Source: Saccharicrinis sp963663905
GTDB lineage: Bacteria > Bacteroidota > Bacteroidia > Bacteroidales > Marinilabiliaceae
Length of the DNA: 64,000 nt
Direction of reading: 5' to 3'
Assembly (NCBI GenBank): GCA_963663905.2
Contig: OY760657.1
Location: 2,418,001 to 2,482,000 of the forward strand
The notes below the pieces were generated by a model, which saw only the letters and a list, made by a program, of their open reading frames with translations, made no database searches and had not been told where the DNA came from. This document shows positions 1 through 8,386 of this stretch, piece by piece. Every line of letters begins with the position of its first letter. The first letter of the stretch is position 1. Made by a program: the position numbers and the translations under genes.

Positions 1-2526
1 TTTCAGTTCTGAAACTACAACAGGATAATGACTTGGTGACCAATCATCAAATGTTAAAGCTACAGCTGCACTTTTATCTGAATCCCAATTACAAATTGTT
101 CCAATTGGATCCGGTTCTTGAACTACCTCCGGTTCCTCATAACTCATAATAACTGCACCCAGATAAAAGTAGCCAGCGCTATTACTATTATTCGGTCCTG
201 CAGAAGCTGTAATTGTTATAGTTCCTTCACTATTAGGATATATTCCGTTTATTTGAACAATATTATCCGTATTGCTTGCTGCATCTAAATATGAGGTACT
301 CTCATTACTTCCGGAAGCAACATATTTTGCTTCTCTATTATCTCCTGCATCCCTACTGGCAAATATTGAAAAATCATATGCTATGTCAGTATCTAAATTT
401 GAAAATCGTATAGCACCTGTTGGATTTGAAGATTCCCCATAAAAACTATCTGCAGAAGCTTGATCTGCTATATTAAAAGAGGCGTTTGCTGATAAACCAT
501 CACGATTAACTCCAGTAAAAAAGTCCTTTAATACAACTGTAATTCCAGTATAATTACCATCAGAATCTGTACAATTATCTACCTGACTTTCATAGGAAGC
601 AGATGTAATATTATTCCAGGGAAATGGACTTTCATTTGCTGAATCTCCAAGATCAACTTTTACCGTAATATAACCTTCCTGATCATTATTACTATCACAA
701 TTTGACGTTGTAACACCTAAAACAGAGCTTTCTTCTGAACTATTACCCGCTCTATCGTAGGCAACAACCTTCATACTATACATAGTACTACAAGTTAGTC
801 CACTAACATCAATACTGGTTTCTTCTGTTGTTCCCTGGGATTCGCCATCAATATAGACCTCATAAACAGCAGGACCATAATTATCATAAGAACCCAACCA
901 GCTTAAAGTAAATGATTCTTTAGTAATTCCAGAGCCAGTAAGTTCTGTAGGTGTATGAGGTAGTTCATTATCTGCAACTGATTCACCTCTGATTATCTCC
1001 ATTATATGTTTTTCAACTGCACGCTGAAACAATATACCATGAGCCATATCATTTAAATGAATGCCATCTCCACTATCATACTCGCTTTTCAATCTTCCGG
1101 ATGCATTATTAAATCCATACCAAAAATCAAGTGTAAAGTCATTAAATAGAGTAAAAGTCTCATCTACCATATCTAATTGAATTTGGATAGGTGTTCCGTA
1201 CATATTACGTGGCTGAGGGGTTGTCACCCATAACAAAACATTTTCTGATTCTGCTGCACTTGAAATTAGATTATAATTTTCAATCTGGTCTTCAACAAGA
1301 TAATTTGATGCTGCATCATTGGAAGGCAAATTGATAATAACAGCATCCGGATTATAAGAAAGAGCTTTAGTTATATTTCTTTCAGTATCAACAGTTTCAT
1401 CAACTCCAGTTATTGTTGTTCCCGTTGGTAATAAATTATAGGTAGTATATCCTCCCAATGCGAGATTTATTACTTCAAATCTTGTATCGTGATCTGCTAA
1501 ATATTGTTCATATCGCCATACCCATGCACTATCAATTACTGAAACACCTGCACCTGATGCCGTAGAAGAACCAATTACGACAATGCGATAACTATCAACA
1601 TCAGCTTCAATTATATTAAAGGATTCATCACTTGTATCCGTAATGGTAAGATCTGATACATCTGATATTCTAATTAAACAGTCATTAGAAACATCTGAGG
1701 GAACAGTCCATTCAAAAACGCCTGTACTTGCTGAAGTTAATGCACTTATTTCATTCCATGTAGATCCATTGTCAGCTGAATATTCAATATAAAGGGATGA
1801 TATATTCTGACTATTCCATTTGATTTCAACCTGTTTTCCAACCTCATAATACTCTCCTCCATTTCCTGTTTCAAGTTCCAATTCTTTTTCTCCAACGCCT
1901 TCGGTACCATCATAAGTCAAGACCAGTGCACCAAGATAAAAATAACCGGCACTATTTGTATTATTAGATCCTGCAGAAACAGTAACTGTAATTGTACCTT
2001 CGCTATCTGGTATTATATTGTTGACATGCGCCATATATTCAGAATTACTGGCTGCATCAAGATAGTCAGTTCCCGAATTACTTCCCTGAACCTCATATTT
2101 TGTTTCCCTATTGTCTGTAGCCTCACGACTACCGTAAAACGCGAAATTATAAGATTTTGAAGGATCAAGATTTGAAAATGTAATAGCCCCAGATGGATTG
2201 CTTGACTGACCATAAAAACTATCTGACGCGGCTGAGTCCACAATATTTAAAGAATCATTAGCTACACGACCATCCTTATTCATACCTCCAAAAGCATCAG
2301 TCAATGCAGCAGTAATACCGGTATAGTTTCCTTTACTGTTTAAGCAATCATCAATTTGACTTAAAGAATAACTCGTAGTAAGATTATTCCATGGAGATGA
2401 ACTTGAAATATTTACATCACCAAAGTCGATATTTATTGTATCCATTTGAGCAAAAGCGCCCTGCATTGAATAAGAAATAACAATGATTAAGCAAATAAAT
2501 ATTTTATGTAGATATATTTTTTTCAT
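1..2526 (-). CDS. Secreted SGNH esterase + NodB polysaccharide deacetylase, 3' end off window
   Basis: This frame is open from an ATG at 2526 to base 1 (842 codons) and has no stop, so the C-terminus lies outside the window. My reading in order: a signal peptide (residues 1-27, ending AFAQ); a beta-rich module of about 170 residues; an Ig-like linker; and an SGNH hydrolase (block I VVIGSSTASG, block III LPSND, block V GDGIHLND). After that come a fibronectin III-like stretch, a second copy of the first module, and the start of a NodB deacetylase (AVALTFDDWSP) at the very edge. The SGNH and NodB families remove ester-linked and N-linked acyl groups from sugars. The gene lies downstream of the PUL glycosidases on the same strand, so it probably deacylates the glycan they attack. 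The duplicated module is probably carbohydrate-binding, which is inference. SGNH is firm; NodB rests on about 20 residues. Confidence 0.85.
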   Translation of the reverse strand, partial: MKKIYLHKIFICLIIVISYSMQGAFAQMDTINIDFGDVNISSSSPWNNLTTSYSLSQIDDCLNSKGNYTGITAALTDAFGGMNKDGRVANDSLNIVDSAASDSFYGQSSNPSGAITFSNLDPSKSYNFAFYGSREATDNRETKYEVQGSNSGTDYLDAASNSEYMAHVNNIIPDSEGTITVTVSAGSNNTNSAGYFYLGALVLTYDGTEGVGEKELELETGNGGEYYEVGKQVEIKWNSQNISSLYIEYSADNGSTWNEISALTSASTGVFEWTVPSDVSNDCLIRISDVSDLTITDTSDESFNIIEADVDSYRIVVIGSSTASGAGVSVIDSAWVWRYEQYLADHDTRFEVINLALGGYTTYNLLPTGTTITGVDETVDTERNITKALSYNPDAVIINLPSNDAASNYLVEDQIENYNLISSAAESENVLLWVTTPQPRNMYGTPIQIQLDMVDETFTLFNDFTLDFWYGFNNASGRLKSEYDSGDGIHLNDMAHGILFQRAVEKHIMEIIRGESVADNELPHTPTELTGSGITKESFTLSWLGSYDNYGPAVYEVYIDGESQGTTEETSIDVSGLTCSTMYSMKVVAYDRAGNSSEESSVLGVTTSNCDSNNDQEGYITVKVDLGDSANESPFPWNNITSASYESQVDNCTDSDGNYTGITVVLKDFFTGVNRDGLSANASFNIADQASADSFYGESSNPTGAIRFSNLDTDIAYDFSIFASRDAGDNREAKYVASGSNESTSYLDAASNTDNIVQINGIYPNSEGTITITASAGPNNSNSAGYFYLGAVIMSYEEPEVVQEPDPIGTICNWDSDKSAAVALTFDDWSPSHYPVVVSELK

Positions 2527-2712
2527 AATAATTTCATTTTTGATTTAACAAGAGCATTTCACATTTTAAATTACATACTAAATAGGTCCGAAAACTCAAC
2601 TAAAACCACATAACATACCCATAAAGAGCAATTAATAGTACTAACTCTTTCAATTGAATAACTGATGATTTTAACCTATTACGACTCGTTTAGTTTAAAA
2701 AATATGCCTCTC

Positions 2713-3747
2713 TTACTTTTTACATTTTAAAATAAAGTCATCCCAATAAATCTCAAGTGATTTATCTTCAGAACGCATATAATCAATTAAACTCTTTGAA
2801 GTGTAAAGCTTTAACGGATTAAACTCTGTAATTCCATCAGGATCTGGATCGTTTGTATTATGAGTTGATTTTGTTAAATTAAAAATTTCACTTGTCACAC
2901 CATCTTGTGTTGTTATTGCTAAATAATAACGACCATTTTCAGCGTCTCCTTCTTTTAAATAATACTCCATTGTAAACCATTCTCCCACAGGAACCTTCAC
3001 TGCATAATTTACCCTTGACCATACTGTTTCATACTCCTGACTATCATCTCCGAACAATTCACAATCCTGTGCCTCAACTTTAAAATACAGATCCCCATCA
3101 CCTGTTGATGGTTTACTAATTGTTAAAGTAATACGAAAACCATAAGGAACATCCTGACTCCAGGTAATATTATTCCAAAACTCAGCAATCGTTAGCCAGT
3201 CTATTGTACCGGGATAACTACAAACAGTATTAAAATCAGATGAAAGAAATAGTCTTGTTGATTGAAATATCTCTTTAATTCCTTCATTACCATAAATGTT
3301 AGCTTGTATTCTTCCCTTACTACCACCTACATTTGAATCATCAAGCCAAAATTGCAAAACGTGATTTGATTCATTACCAGGTTCTTCTATAACTTTAGCA
3401 ATACGTTGAGTTTCATCTCCACCTTGATATTGAAGTGTAAAATTTCCTATCATAGGATTATTATCAAGATCTGTTGACCAATCATTCTTATCTGAGAAAG
3501 ATTCATCTATACCAATAATATCTGCCTCAGTACCTACATTAACAACCTCTACTGATGGTTCAAAACCAGAATTAAAAATTAATTCCATACCCGTCGTATC
3601 TATTTCAGAGGCAGAAGGTTCTTCTTCTTTTGGTGTTCCTGATGAGTCTTTATCACAGGCATGTAATGCGGTAAATAAAAAGACAAATAGACAAAGGTTA
3701 AATAATCTCCAAATAAATGGAGAGTTTAAACATCTGTTTTTTTTCAT
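2713..3747 (-). CDS. Lipoprotein with concanavalin-like (jelly-roll) domain, function unknown
   Basis: 344 residues. A long hydrophobic signal ends in a lipobox at TALHAC, so the mature protein starts at about Cys31 and is probably surface-displayed. The rest is beta-rich. A region around residues 240-290 (GEWFTMEYYLKEGD followed by GRYYLAITTQDG) resembles the ligand-binding sheet of heparin-lyase-I-like or polysaccharide-lyase-like ConA folds. No catalytic motif is certain. It sits between the GH30 gene and the SGNH/deacetylase on the same strand, 166 nt after GH30, so it is likely a member of the same PUL. It could be a surface glycan-binding protein or a polysaccharide lyase/hydrolase of an undetermined family. 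Confidence 0.8.
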   Translation of the reverse strand: MKKNRCLNSPFIWRLFNLCLFVFLFTALHACDKDSSGTPKEEEPSASEIDTTGMELIFNSGFEPSVEVVNVGTEADIIGIDESFSDKNDWSTDLDNNPMIGNFTLQYQGGDETQRIAKVIEEPGNESNHVLQFWLDDSNVGGSKGRIQANIYGNEGIKEIFQSTRLFLSSDFNTVCSYPGTIDWLTIAEFWNNITWSQDVPYGFRITLTISKPSTGDGDLYFKVEAQDCELFGDDSQEYETVWSRVNYAVKVPVGEWFTMEYYLKEGDAENGRYYLAITTQDGVTSEIFNLTKSTHNTNDPDPDGITEFNPLKLYTSKSLIDYMRSEDKSLEIYWDDFILKCKK

Positions 3748-3806
3748 AACTTTAAATGTTTATTAGTAAATAAATAAATCACGACTTTTATCGAAGTGAT
3801 TTTTTA

Positions 3807-3838
3807 GAATTGGGAAATGTTGCAGCACTTCCCAATTC
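3807..3838. other. Intergenic hairpin between the GH30 and lectin-like genes
   Basis: A perfect 10-bp stem (GAATTGGGAA at 3807-3816 with TTCCCAATTC at 3829-3838) lies in the gap between two co-oriented PUL genes. No T-tract follows it on the minus strand, so it looks more like an mRNA-stabilising or processing hairpin than a strong terminator. Confidence 0.4.
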
Positions 3839-3912
3839 ATTTTACTCAAAATTTAACTCCATGAATAGTCATGGATGGTTTGTAATAGACTATAAAAAAT
3901 ATATTTCAAGGG

Positions 3913-5373
3913 TTATAATATAATAGTCTGTATTGAATGACCTAAACTTTTTATTTCTGTTCCCATACCATTGATCCACAATAAATAATCAATATCTGCA
4001 TCTCCAGTATTCAAAACCACAACAGCAATACTTCCATCTTGATTTTTAAAGGCTGTGGATTGAATTCCTGTTCTATTCGATGAACAGGAAATTCTTTTAG
4101 CACCGGGCTTAATAAATTTTGAAAAATGACCAATATAGTAGTAACTATTTGTGTACATCAATTTTCCATTTAACAGATCTGCATGTATCGGAGCAAAACA
4201 AAAATTTGTAACATGATTTGGACCTCCTTTTTCATCTAATAAGATATTCCAATCAGTCCAGGCAACAGTTCCATTATTAAAATCATTTACCATAGACAAT
4301 CCATATCTTTCACCTAAGGACCAGTCGTTTATTCTCTGAATATCAAATCTTTCGCAACAACCTTCTGTAAATACTAAATGTGTTTCAGGGAAGGATTCAT
4401 AAACTCTTTTTAGATTATCAAATTGCATATTTTTACCTCCCGGACCTTCATACCAATGAAATCCGACTCCCCATACATATTTTGATGCTACTTTATCATT
4501 TAATACTGTTGAGGCCCGTTGGTAAATAAGATCTCTGTTATGATCCCAAATAATTATCTTCTTTGAACTTAATCCACTTTTTTCTAAAGTTGGACCTAAA
4601 TAATACTTTACAAAATCTCGCTCATCCTCAGCTGAATATATACATGATTCCCAAGGTTGTTTGGCCATAGGTTCATTTTGAATTGAAAGTCCCCAAACTG
4701 GAATTCCCTCTTTCTCATAAGCCTTAATAAATTTGGCATAATGACTCGCCCATGATTGTTTATATTTATCTAATAATTTTCCACCTCGTAAGCGATTATT
4801 ATTATCCTTCATCCATGCAGGAGGGCTCCATGGTGAAACAAACAATTTAAAACCTCCAGCCATTTCCATTGCTTTTTTGATAAATGGAATTCGGTATTTC
4901 TTATCATGATCTATACTAAAAGTACTTAATGCAGAATCACCATCTTGTATATAATCATAACTTTCTTTTGAAAAATCACAACTTGCTATATGAGTTCTTG
5001 TAAAGGTATATCCAATGCCCTCTTTTTTATCAAAATAGGCTTTTAATAGTTCATCCTGTTTTTCTTTAGGAAGCATGTCAAAAACCTCTGCTGAAGCATC
5101 AGTAAAAGCTCCACCTATTCCAACTAATGATTGAAATGTATGTGTATCGTCGATAAAAACACAGGCCTGTTGTTCACTTGGCTGACCGAACTCTTTTAAC
5201 TCGCGTTCTGATACTTTTTTAAGTCTGTCATCATTATCTTTTGCTGTCTGATAAACCTCAACCTTTGTTCTTTCAATTATTGATACCTCGTGAGTCTCAT
5301 TCCTTACTACATTAGTACAACTAATACCAATACAACAAATTATAAAATAATAAATTAATATATAATACTTCAT
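3913..5373 (-). CDS. Glycoside hydrolase family 30 lipoprotein
   Basis: 486 residues from the ATG at 5373. The upstream in-frame ATG at 5397 would put eight residues before an otherwise clean lipoprotein signal (MKYYILIYYF..CIGISC). GH30 hallmarks are present: GIGGAFTDASA near residue 86, VSPWSPPAWMKD near 179, acid/base Glu234 in IQNEP and nucleophile Glu337 in FTEGCC, on a TIM barrel plus C-terminal beta domain. GH30 enzymes cleave beta-glucosidic, beta-1,6-glucan, beta-1,6-galactan or xylan links. The motif around Glu234 (WESC after QNEP) looks like the glucosylceramidase/beta-1,6-glucanase branch, but the subfamily is inferred by eye. It lies between the GH88 gene and the lectin-like gene in the sigma-controlled PUL. 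Confidence 0.9.
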   Translation of the reverse strand: MKYYILIYYFIICCIGISCTNVVRNETHEVSIIERTKVEVYQTAKDNDDRLKKVSERELKEFGQPSEQQACVFIDDTHTFQSLVGIGGAFTDASAEVFDMLPKEKQDELLKAYFDKKEGIGYTFTRTHIASCDFSKESYDYIQDGDSALSTFSIDHDKKYRIPFIKKAMEMAGGFKLFVSPWSPPAWMKDNNNRLRGGKLLDKYKQSWASHYAKFIKAYEKEGIPVWGLSIQNEPMAKQPWESCIYSAEDERDFVKYYLGPTLEKSGLSSKKIIIWDHNRDLIYQRASTVLNDKVASKYVWGVGFHWYEGPGGKNMQFDNLKRVYESFPETHLVFTEGCCERFDIQRINDWSLGERYGLSMVNDFNNGTVAWTDWNILLDEKGGPNHVTNFCFAPIHADLLNGKLMYTNSYYYIGHFSKFIKPGAKRISCSSNRTGIQSTAFKNQDGSIAVVVLNTGDADIDYLLWINGMGTEIKSLGHSIQTIIL

Positions 5374-5464
5374 TTGCTTTACTTTTATAAATATCAACTA
5401 CTTAACTCAATAAACCGGATACACTTTTTATTTATTAGTTACTATAATTTGATATTGATTTTCA

Positions 5465-6670
5465 TTAATCACTTTTATCTCTTTGCAAAAGTTTTTTCAT
5501 TTTAATCAATGCTTCAACGTAATAATAATCAGCGTAATTCAAGGATACATCGACTTCTGAGCTTTGAGGTAAAAAACCAACACTATGCTTTAGAATAAAA
5601 CCTCCATTTTCACCATTTTGTGTCATATATTCAGGGGATGATAATTCCCTGATTTGTTTTTCTGCAATTTTTAGATAGAAATCAGATTGTTCCTTATCGA
5701 CATAACCACTTAACTCAATTAATGCTGAAGCCATAACAGCAGCTGCAGAAGCATCTCTAGGTACATTAGGAATGTCTTTATCATCATAATCCCAATATGG
5801 AATATAATCATCCGGCATATTAGGATGAGAAATTAGGTAGGACACAATTTTCTTTGCTTGTTGTAAAAAAACAGAATCCCCTGTATCTCTGTACATTAAT
5901 ATAAATCCATACAATCCCCAGGATTGGCCTCTAGACCATGATGATTCATCCGAATACCCCTGAAATGTTTGTTTTATTTCTGGAAGTCCAGTAATTGTAT
6001 CGTAAGAAACCACATGATAACAACTACAATCTTTTCTATAGTGATTTTCTAATGTTTTTTGAGCATGTGAAATTGCTATTTCTTTAAATTTATTATCCCC
6101 TGATTCTTTTGTTGCCAGGAGTAATAATTCAAGATTCATCATATTATCAATAATTACAGGATATTGCCACAAATCTTTATGAAAATCCCAAGATCTGATT
6201 AATCCTACATTGGGATTAAATCGTGTTGCCAATGACTCTGCACCATTAATTAGAACCTTTAAATAATTTGAATCGTTAGTTAGTCGATATCCATTTCCAT
6301 AACTACAGTTTAAAATAAACCCTATATCATGATTATCTGTTGTAAACTGCTCTTTTTCAAGCCGTGATGTATATTCCTTAGCATAAGATAATACTTCATT
6401 ACTACTGCTATTTTCATACAAATACCATAATACTCCGGGAAAAAAACCTGAAGTCCAATCTGCAGAACCAACAGTTATGATCTTTCCTTTTTCACATGCC
6501 CTGGGTAAAATATTATGTTTGTTCTTATATGTGCCTGCAAGAATTAATGATTTTTCCTGACAAATCTGTAGACTTTCATTAATAACATCCTCTAATGCTT
6601 TCTCCTTTGAATCCAAAGTACATGAACTCACCAGTAAGATCAGGAAAATTACAGGTATTAATTTCTTCAT
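5465..6670 (-). CDS. GH88 unsaturated glucuronyl hydrolase, lipoprotein
   Basis: 401 residues from the ATG at 6670. An ATG three codons upstream is also possible, but only this one gives a standard signal with lipobox LLVSSC. It is an alpha/alpha barrel of GH88 type. The catalytic Asp pair is present: Asp115 in NHDIGF and Asp175 in IIDNMMN. The family also shows the conserved WSRGQSWGLYG (around residues 245-255) and DASAAAVMASALIEL. GH88 enzymes hydrate the 4,5-unsaturated uronate left by polysaccharide lyases and release the adjoining sugar. No certain lyase is visible nearby, so the lectin-like gene at 2713-3747 or a gene elsewhere may supply the unsaturated ends. It is 45 nt downstream of the GH63-like gene on the same strand. 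Confidence 0.92.
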   Translation of the reverse strand: MKKLIPVIFLILLVSSCTLDSKEKALEDVINESLQICQEKSLILAGTYKNKHNILPRACEKGKIITVGSADWTSGFFPGVLWYLYENSSSNEVLSYAKEYTSRLEKEQFTTDNHDIGFILNCSYGNGYRLTNDSNYLKVLINGAESLATRFNPNVGLIRSWDFHKDLWQYPVIIDNMMNLELLLLATKESGDNKFKEIAISHAQKTLENHYRKDCSCYHVVSYDTITGLPEIKQTFQGYSDESSWSRGQSWGLYGFILMYRDTGDSVFLQQAKKIVSYLISHPNMPDDYIPYWDYDDKDIPNVPRDASAAAVMASALIELSGYVDKEQSDFYLKIAEKQIRELSSPEYMTQNGENGGFILKHSVGFLPQSSEVDVSLNYADYYYVEALIKMKKLLQRDKSD

Positions 6671-6715
6671 ATTATACACTCTTATAATAATTTATTTTTA
6701 AGCTTTATATTATTT

Positions 6716-8203
6716 CTAATTTAAACTGATACGTTGATCTCCTTTATGTATTTTATAGTAAACACCATTTATGATTAAAGTGTATTCTGAATTACTCTTT
6801 ACCTCTACATAAGAATCATAACCAATAATATCCGTGCATACATCTCCAAACTGTAAATTTTCAATTCCATGTTTTCCAGATTGATATTTACGCCATTCAA
6901 CAGTTTTACTTTGAGCATCAACAACATGAAAACCTAATACATTTTCGATAAGCATAGATATTGGCCCCAAAGCAGACCATCCACAAAAATCAGGTCTTAC
7001 CAAAGACAAAGAATCTTTATAAACTCTTTGAGCAGGCATAGCTTTCGTAGGATTATAACACTCCCAAATTGTGGCAGGCTTATAATCATCATACGTTTGA
7101 ACCATTTGATTAAGAACATTATAAGCATTATTATCTGCTACATCATAAAAACCATATTTTTCCAGTGCCTTTGTTGCCATATATGCAGTTGGAATCCAAA
7201 CACTCCCCCTCCAATAATCTCCATATTCACCATTAAAGTCTTTATCACTTCTTGAAACTGATGGCCATGGATATTTACCTCCGAACTCTGTAGTATCTTT
7301 TGCATACTGCATCATTCTATATGCCATTTCTTTAGTTGGAACCTCAGCAAGCATTGCCCAATAAGAAGCCGGAGTTCTAACCTTTAAAAATGATTTATCA
7401 CCTTGTAAAATATCGTAGTAGAAACCATCTTCCTTATCCCAATAGTAAGTATTTAAAAGCTTTTTCCTTTGTTGATATTCCTCTTCAAATTTTTGAGCAA
7501 CTTCTATATCACCAACTTCATTGGCCAAACGTGAAATATATAAGGCGGATAAAGCTTGTTGTGATAATGCATCAACCCAAAACATGTCACTCCTTTTTTC
7601 TCTACCTCTTGGTGTATTGTCCATTCCACTTTGATCCCCCCCCCATAAATACCCATATTTTTGTCTACTAATTTTGATAGGTGCATGTGTAAAATGGAAA
7701 TTAGTAGAAACTTGTATCGTATCAAAAAACAAGTAATGCCTTTGCAAAAATTGCTTTTTATTTATCAGGTTGCTTAAATGTGAGGTATCATTTGTGAATT
7801 TATAATATTCAGATTCAATCCATGCAAAAAAGGGAGGGTTATCCGGATGTCGGATACTTAATGGACTACTTTTAGAATTTAAAAGAACTTCATAAAAATT
7901 ATTTAAACTTTCAATCCCTGGAAACAACCTGGGAGCATATTTGCTAAATAACGACATAAATTCAGTATCCCATATCCAAATTGTATCATCCCAAAATGCT
8001 TCATCTAAATATGGACTCTGAATTAATCCGTTATCATCTTTAATATGATTATAAGCAATTTCCCATGCAACCCAATATAATTGAACCATTTCCGGATTTT
8101 TATCGAATATGGGTTGTGGTATAAGATCTTTATTAAATTCAGGTTTCTGTCCATATATATTTAAAGAGAACAAAACAGATATAAAAACAACTAATTTATT
8201 CAT
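6716..8203 (-). CDS. GH63/GH37-like (alpha/alpha)6 glycosidase, secreted
   Basis: 495 residues with a short type I signal ending NIYGQ. The fold signatures are those of the GH63/GH37/mannosylglycerate-hydrolase group: IWIWDTEFM near residue 76, WGGDQSGMDNTPRG at 187-200 with Asp195 as the likely general acid, GDYWRGSVWIPTAYMATKAL near 330-350, and a C-terminal beta domain. Substrate specificity (glucoside or mannoside, exo-acting) cannot be told. It is the first enzyme gene after susC/susD in this PUL. The Gly188-Gly189 codons lie in a run of nine G on the coding strand (7644-7636), seven bases or fewer from the catalytic loop. Loss or gain of one G would shift the frame. Confidence 0.85.
   Translation of the reverse strand: MNKLVVFISVLFSLNIYGQKPEFNKDLIPQPIFDKNPEMVQLYWVAWEIAYNHIKDDNGLIQSPYLDEAFWDDTIWIWDTEFMSLFSKYAPRLFPGIESLNNFYEVLLNSKSSPLSIRHPDNPPFFAWIESEYYKFTNDTSHLSNLINKKQFLQRHYLFFDTIQVSTNFHFTHAPIKISRQKYGYLWGGDQSGMDNTPRGREKRSDMFWVDALSQQALSALYISRLANEVGDIEVAQKFEEEYQQRKKLLNTYYWDKEDGFYYDILQGDKSFLKVRTPASYWAMLAEVPTKEMAYRMMQYAKDTTEFGGKYPWPSVSRSDKDFNGEYGDYWRGSVWIPTAYMATKALEKYGFYDVADNNAYNVLNQMVQTYDDYKPATIWECYNPTKAMPAQRVYKDSLSLVRPDFCGWSALGPISMLIENVLGFHVVDAQSKTVEWRKYQSGKHGIENLQFGDVCTDIIGYDSYVEVKSNSEYTLIINGVYYKIHKGDQRISLN
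7636..7644 (-). repeat. Homopolymer G9 tract inside the GH63-like gene
   Basis: Nine consecutive C on the plus strand (G9 in the mRNA) read as TGG GGG GGG GAT, giving W187-G-G-D190 next to the catalytic SGMDN loop. It is the longest G/C homopolymer I noticed in an AT-rich window, and the frame is intact as given. Tracts of this length are known slippage hot spots in other bacteria. Whether it is variable here is inference. Confidence 0.6.
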
Positions 8204-8343
8204 ATTTAGTTAATTACTTTATTTTTCATTAAAAGAATTCATTCAATACAAGCCCAATACATCGTCTATTATTAATAAACAGATGCAGAAAACTCATGTA
8301 ATTAAATACTACACTTATACTACCTCTTTACTTTGAAGAATTT

Positions 8344-8376
8344 AATTGGCTTTCCATTATAAATGGAAAGCCAATT
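8344..8376. terminator. Hairpin after susD (PUL 1)
   Basis: A 15-bp perfect stem (8344-8358 with 8362-8376, 3-nt loop) sits just 3' of the minus-strand susD stop. There is no strong T-run on the minus strand. In PULs such hairpins often protect the susCD message or limit read-through into the enzyme genes. That role is inferred here. Confidence 0.5.
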
Positions 8377-8386
8377 AGTGATTCAT

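Noticed and set aside
7028..7671. Plus-strand and alternate-frame ORFs within the GH63-like gene
   Set aside because: They are antisense or shifted frames of a clearly conserved glycosidase and encode low-complexity sequence.
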